Shown here piece after piece: positions 59,620-64,000 of a stretch of DNA of 64,000 bases. Made by a program: the position numbers and the translations under genes. The notes under the pieces were generated by a model that made no database searches, was not told the origin of the DNA, and worked only from the letters and a program-made list of their open reading frames with translations. Each line of letters begins with the position of its first letter. Position 1 is the first letter of the stretch. The stretch is taken from positions 71,830,624 to 71,894,623 of the forward strand of contig CM049308.1 of assembly GCA_026874595.1 (NCBI GenBank), read 5' to 3'. Source of the stretch: Sipunculus nudus. Lineage: Eukaryota > Annelida > Sipuncula > Golfingiida > Sipunculidae.

Positions 59620-60855
59620 TTAATAATAAACAGACAGTTGCATTTTTAAACCGCAGTCGGTACTTGAAACAACACCAGGGTCTTCTTTCGTGATAAATAT
59701 CGGGTACATACATACGTTATGCATAGACCCTCGAATAATTATAGAGATATATAGACCATATAGACGCATATATAGATATCAGAACAAAATATGGAGGACT
59801 GAAAGGTAACTGATGGTGCTACGTGAAAGCTGTCTAGAAGATAAAGATATACAGCGACGAAACCTTAGAATTCTAATTTTATCCTTTACAGTTCCCATTA
59901 TGGAGTACTTACGGTAGTCAGACATATCAATTACGCTTGTAAGTGGCAACCGCATTAGCAGCTAAAGCATAGTAAAAGCAGGTCAGCCTGTTATTTTCAT
60001 GTTCAATAACGGCAATCAGACGTTTTAAGTATAGAAACCTGTGACGCTTAAATATCATTGTATCTTGTAGCACATATCACCTAACGGTATGCACCATGGA
60101 CGCGATGAAAGAAACTCTCAAGAGAGATAACACAGCAGACGATAGCAACGGTTGAACAGAGCAGACGATTATTTTCTGTTGAACTTTCCGCCGATGCGCC
60201 ATGGCTTTTAAGCACTGGAAACAAAAAGGAAAACTTATCATTCCACAAAAATACACAGTCAATATAAAAGCGGACTTCTTGTACTTTAGACCCGTCACAT
60301 TATATATTTGGAAAGTTGCAGCGATAAACCAAACGTTTCAGATCAAATTTCTTGAAGTAAAGACGCCTCTCTCCAGTTCTTTCTGCGGTGGTTTATCAAG
60401 TAACCGATTTACGACCCAGTCTGACCGGAAAATGTAGGCGCATGGTGATAAATCGTCATCATTATAAAATGTTGTAAATGGAACCGTAGCTTAATAAACT
60501 ATTGAATCCCAATTCCGTGCTGTAAGCCCATATATTATCATCAGTGAAGATATGAACAGGCTAATGGATGTTCGCAAAGAGCCATTCAGCCAAGAAAATA
60601 CGACATTTGGCCTCCCAACGTTATCGTAAAACTGAGAGTTTTATTTGCAGTCTTCGTTGCTGATTTGTTAGTAAATATACCTTAATTCTTTGTCGGCTCC
60701 GAAAAATAAAGTACATTAACCTATACTTAAGGTGTATTGGAGTTTCTGTAACTCTTTTACATTTGTTCCACTTTCCGTCATATTTATAGAAAGGAAAATC
60801 ATGTCTACAAAATATGTTTAAATGAAGGAGCTTTTTTTAATATTCTTATCCAAAA

Positions 60856-60856
<1 letters not shown>
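59618..60856. other. No gene seen
   Basis: Overlapping frames on both strands at 60077-60437 are unrecognised. Confidence 0.4.

Positions 60857-60897
<41 letters not shown>
60857..60897. repeat. (TA)n microsatellite
   Basis: About 20 TA units. Confidence 0.95.
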
Positions 60898-60901
<4 letters not shown>

Positions 60902-61811
60902 TATCGGAAGCCAGTATAACTTGAAATGCTTAGGACCAGAAAATGCTCATTAGCCTTTCTGTGTGCTCGATATTTATACATCATTTTCTTAGAATTATCC
61001 TGTTGACGTCATCGGACAGCACTCCTTACTCCCTATATGTGTATATTTATATATCGACAGACCAATAATTCTGTTTCATACTCATTTAACCCAGTTAAAA
61101 CCAGTTGAAGTGACGATAAGTTTTTTTAAACAACCCAAAACATTAACCGAGCATTTAATGGCTTGGTATTTAATGTACTAAGTAGAACAGGAAGAATTTC
61201 TTTGAATTAATTGCATGAGGCATTTAAATCATTTCTCGTTCAAACGTGGCATAACGAGACGACATAAAGAGGATCGATGGGTTGACCTTTAAACCAGTTG
61301 TGCATACATAACCTATATATCAGGTTTTAATATTGGACTAATACGACCTATTGGGAGTCGTGGAAAACGGCACTGTAATAGCAATCTTTCCTGTATACAT
61401 GCGTTTATATAGCTGTACACAGCCGTAAATCTTAAAGTCAGGATACGAGTGAGGAATAAACACAAAACTATACATGTTTAAACTAAAAATAATAAATAAC
61501 TAAAAATAACTATAAATAACTCTAATTGTATAAACTGAAGTGAATACTCAATTACAATCGCAAACATATTCCGGGGACTCATAAAACTTAGAGCTTAGTA
61601 ATTCATATAACAATTCAGAGATTTACTTGGTGGGAAATAACGTCAAAAGTGGTGAAAATTATTCTTCAACGGGTAGATATGACGAGTTTATCTGAAATTG
61701 AAAACTGACAACCGAAAATTTGATCGTTTCATAGAAATAAATAATAAAAATCCGAATTCACCCAGGAGAATGTCATCATGATGTTTCGGACATAAGGAGC
61801 AATATATATAC
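60898..61811. other. No gene seen
   Basis: AT-rich; short AACTAAAAATAA-type low-complexity words near 61480-61520. Confidence 0.4.
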
Positions 61812-62060
61812 ACATAACGTAATATATGAAGCACGTGTGTATTCAGCCTGTAATAAAAATGGGGAACATTTGCTAACTTTGCTCTATTTTACTCTTTATT
61901 TCAAAGAAGGACACTCTTTTTTTCCAGAGCACGTACTATTTTTTTCTCGGTCATTTGCCTTTGGCAGGCCTGCTTTTGCTATTTTCATATGGTTCGGCTC
62001 AAGAATCCTGCAAAATCGTTTATTCCATCGATCTTTCATTCGAAGAAAAAGCTTTTTCAA
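61812..62060 (+). repeat. Dispersed repeat shared with 51590-51790
   Basis: GAAGCACGTGTGTATTCAGC, CTGTAATAAAAATGGGGAA, ATTTTACTCTTTATTTCAAA, TCATTTGCCTTTGGCAGG follow the order found at 51606-51735. The 79-codon frame at 61837-62076 lies in this repeat. Confidence 0.55.
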
Positions 62061-64000
62061 AGCTCTATTCGGATAAACGACACTTTACTGTATAACTATT
62101 GTGCCGATTGATCGGTTATATAAAAAAGAATGGAGAATATATATATGTACTCTCAGGAAAAAGGACTGTCACTTGAATATATAATATCATTTACATTCTT
62201 TACCGTTCTAAAATTTATATTTCGTCATTCTCATCCACTTGAACTCTTTGAAGCTTTCAAATTATTTGTCATTTTCAGTTATCATTCAAGAGAGTATTTA
62301 TATTCCTTCTTACCCTTCAGAGTACGTGCAAGGTTAGCGTCGGGAACAATGGCAAATTATCTAAGGAACCGGTAATCGAATTACATATATCATACATGCA
62401 GATTTCTCATAACCGTTTATCTGAAGTTACAATAAACCGGAATATATATGGAGCTGCTTTTACAACTACAAACGAAAATCTGTGACATTGTAGGACTGAG
62501 GCAAATCAAGAGTTAACGCACCTAATATTTGGCAATTTCTGTATTTAATATAACAAAAGTATAATGGTCAAATCAAGAAAATCACATGAAAAATTAGTAA
62601 AATATTGGCATTGTTCGAGTGGAAGGGAAGACACATTGTCAGATCGAATATTGTGTGCAAGGGGGCCGAGCAACCGAAAGCTAGTGTACAAGAACCTGCA
62701 CAAAGCTTATTTTAAAAAGGTGTCCAACATTTACATGACTTTTGATTAAATTGTTTATTAATTCAAATATAATACACTGCAAGAATTGATTTGCGTATAT
62801 TACGAACGTCTCCGGGGATTTGCTTGTTTCAAGAAAAGATAATACACATTCATTAACGATGTTCCATAGATACCTGGTATATATTTACGGAAAAATTAAA
62901 CATTAATTATAGTCAGTGTCATCTTGCGTACCTTGCGTTAAATAAAGAAATGTGTTGGTATCCGAATATTTGTCTATAGATTCTTATAAATTAAGGTGTA
63001 TTACAAATTGATTTAGAACATAAGGATTATGCTCCCAATAACTAAATGTTATTCAAACCCCCGTTTAAACGTTAAAATAATTTAAATGATAATAATTAAT
63101 GATTTTAAGAGTATGACTGTCTCAAGCAAACATACAATAGGAAATTGGTCACATATGATTTAAAGCACGTTTGACTAGACATACGGCGAATTTTATCACC
63201 AAACATCTGCTGATGAAATAGCTCATACATACACTTACAGAGCACATATACATACATAACACATATACCAGTAATGAAACAACCTGAGGAAAACTGTATC
63301 TGACTGACTTTCTATTTTCAGATTTTCTGACCTTTTTTATTTCGGTGTGTTATATTTCAATCTTGAAATTAATTCTGGACTGAGTGGTAAAGACTGAGGC
63401 AAACGCTGGTATCTCTTGATAATGTTTCTCGAGTGTTTGTATAACTTAATGCAGCACACAGATATGGGTTATAATTTCAAACATTGAATGCAGTGTCACG
63501 AATCACTTAGCAAGTTCCTCATTAGTTCAGAGCCAACGGGACCTTTAAAAAGGAAACGGTTGTCCTATGTTACATTAACAGACAATGCTGTATGCAAAAC
63601 AGGCCTACCTTGTGCTACCTTGTGTTAATCTAACGGTAATGGTTGAAAAAAGTTGTAAAAAGTTAAAAAGTTGAAGCTTATTTTGTTCGACGGTAGCCTC
63701 CTGTTTTACAACTTGAAATGTGTAGTCGTCAACTACCTGAAACCCCCCCCCAAATCAAGCTTTCAAGTATTCCTTCTCAAAATCATGATTCAGTAACATG
63801 GCCCTAATAGCCATGTATGGAGCGAGCTCTTCGTGGACAAAGTAATCGCCCTGTGTCACAAAAGTATATAATCATTTTAATTTAAAATTTATTGTGTTTA
63901 CCAGGTTACCTCCAAAATTTAATGGATTTGTCCTTGAATGGTATCATATCCTGCCACAAAATGTATTCCTGTTCTGGTTAGGAATTTTTCTTTCGGTTAG
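62061..64000. other. No gene or clear repeat seen
   Basis: AT-rich sequence with short frames (62130-62375 and 62564-62749) that are unrecognised. Low-complexity AAAAAGTT repeats lie at 63648-63675. Confidence 0.4.

Overview
This looks like a gene-poor, AT-rich stretch of an animal nuclear genome. Long (AT)n microsatellites, minisatellites, MITE-type DNA elements, a Helitron end, LTR-type elements and a LINE fossil all point to a metazoan. The set of dispersed repeats (satellite-bearing MITEs, tRNA-derived SINE pieces, a repeat ending in GGCGGAG) resembles what is common in marine invertebrates, most likely a mollusc; that placement is an inference from repeat style, not proof. I found no intact host protein-coding gene, no rRNA and no functional tRNA. 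Nearly all open frames are short and fall in repeats or low-complexity DNA.

Layout. 1-600: two diverged copies of a dispersed repeat. 4.17-9.65 kb: a 16-bp satellite (consensus GAGTGTGAGTACGACT) with a near-identical 1,193-bp higher-order repeat, followed by a second phase with 472/312/296-bp spacing. 11.29-11.80 kb: a non-autonomous hAT element with a perfect 8-bp target duplication. 12.5-14.08 kb: a broken reverse transcriptase joined to a GIY-YIG-like C-terminus. 14.16-14.87 kb: a miniature LTR element (TRIM) made of three about 156-bp LTRs that carry tRNA-like box A/box B sequences, with tRNA-Pro-type primer sites and polypurine tracts. 14.90-15.75 kb: an 845-bp solo LTR. Both LTR elements sit inside (AT)n. 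18.61-21.62 kb: a 3-kb terminal-inverted-repeat element built as A-A-B-B nested tandem duplications. 29.8-30.8 kb: a 5'-truncated LINE on the minus strand. 43.83-43.95 kb: a 117-bp Helitron-like element. 57.3-58.8 kb: a probable second hAT-like element.

Several families recur inside the window. A 280-bp SINE/MITE-like repeat lies at 11.85, 22.60 and 36.52 kb. A repeat carrying GATTTCAGATTACCCC motifs lies at 4.06, 25.35, 48.74 and 56.40 kb; in one copy its motif has expanded into a 31/62-bp minisatellite. Diverged repeat pairs link 44.4 with 45.3 kb and 51.6 with 61.8 kb.

The most interesting objects are the TRIM with internal Pol III-like promoter boxes in its LTRs, the nested-duplication TIR element, and the hierarchically organised 16-bp satellite. 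No genes act together as a pathway here; the window is a record of repeat insertion, duplication and local homogenisation. Everything was read by eye, so family names rest on motif recognition and repeat boundaries are approximate unless a target duplication or inverted terminus fixes them.
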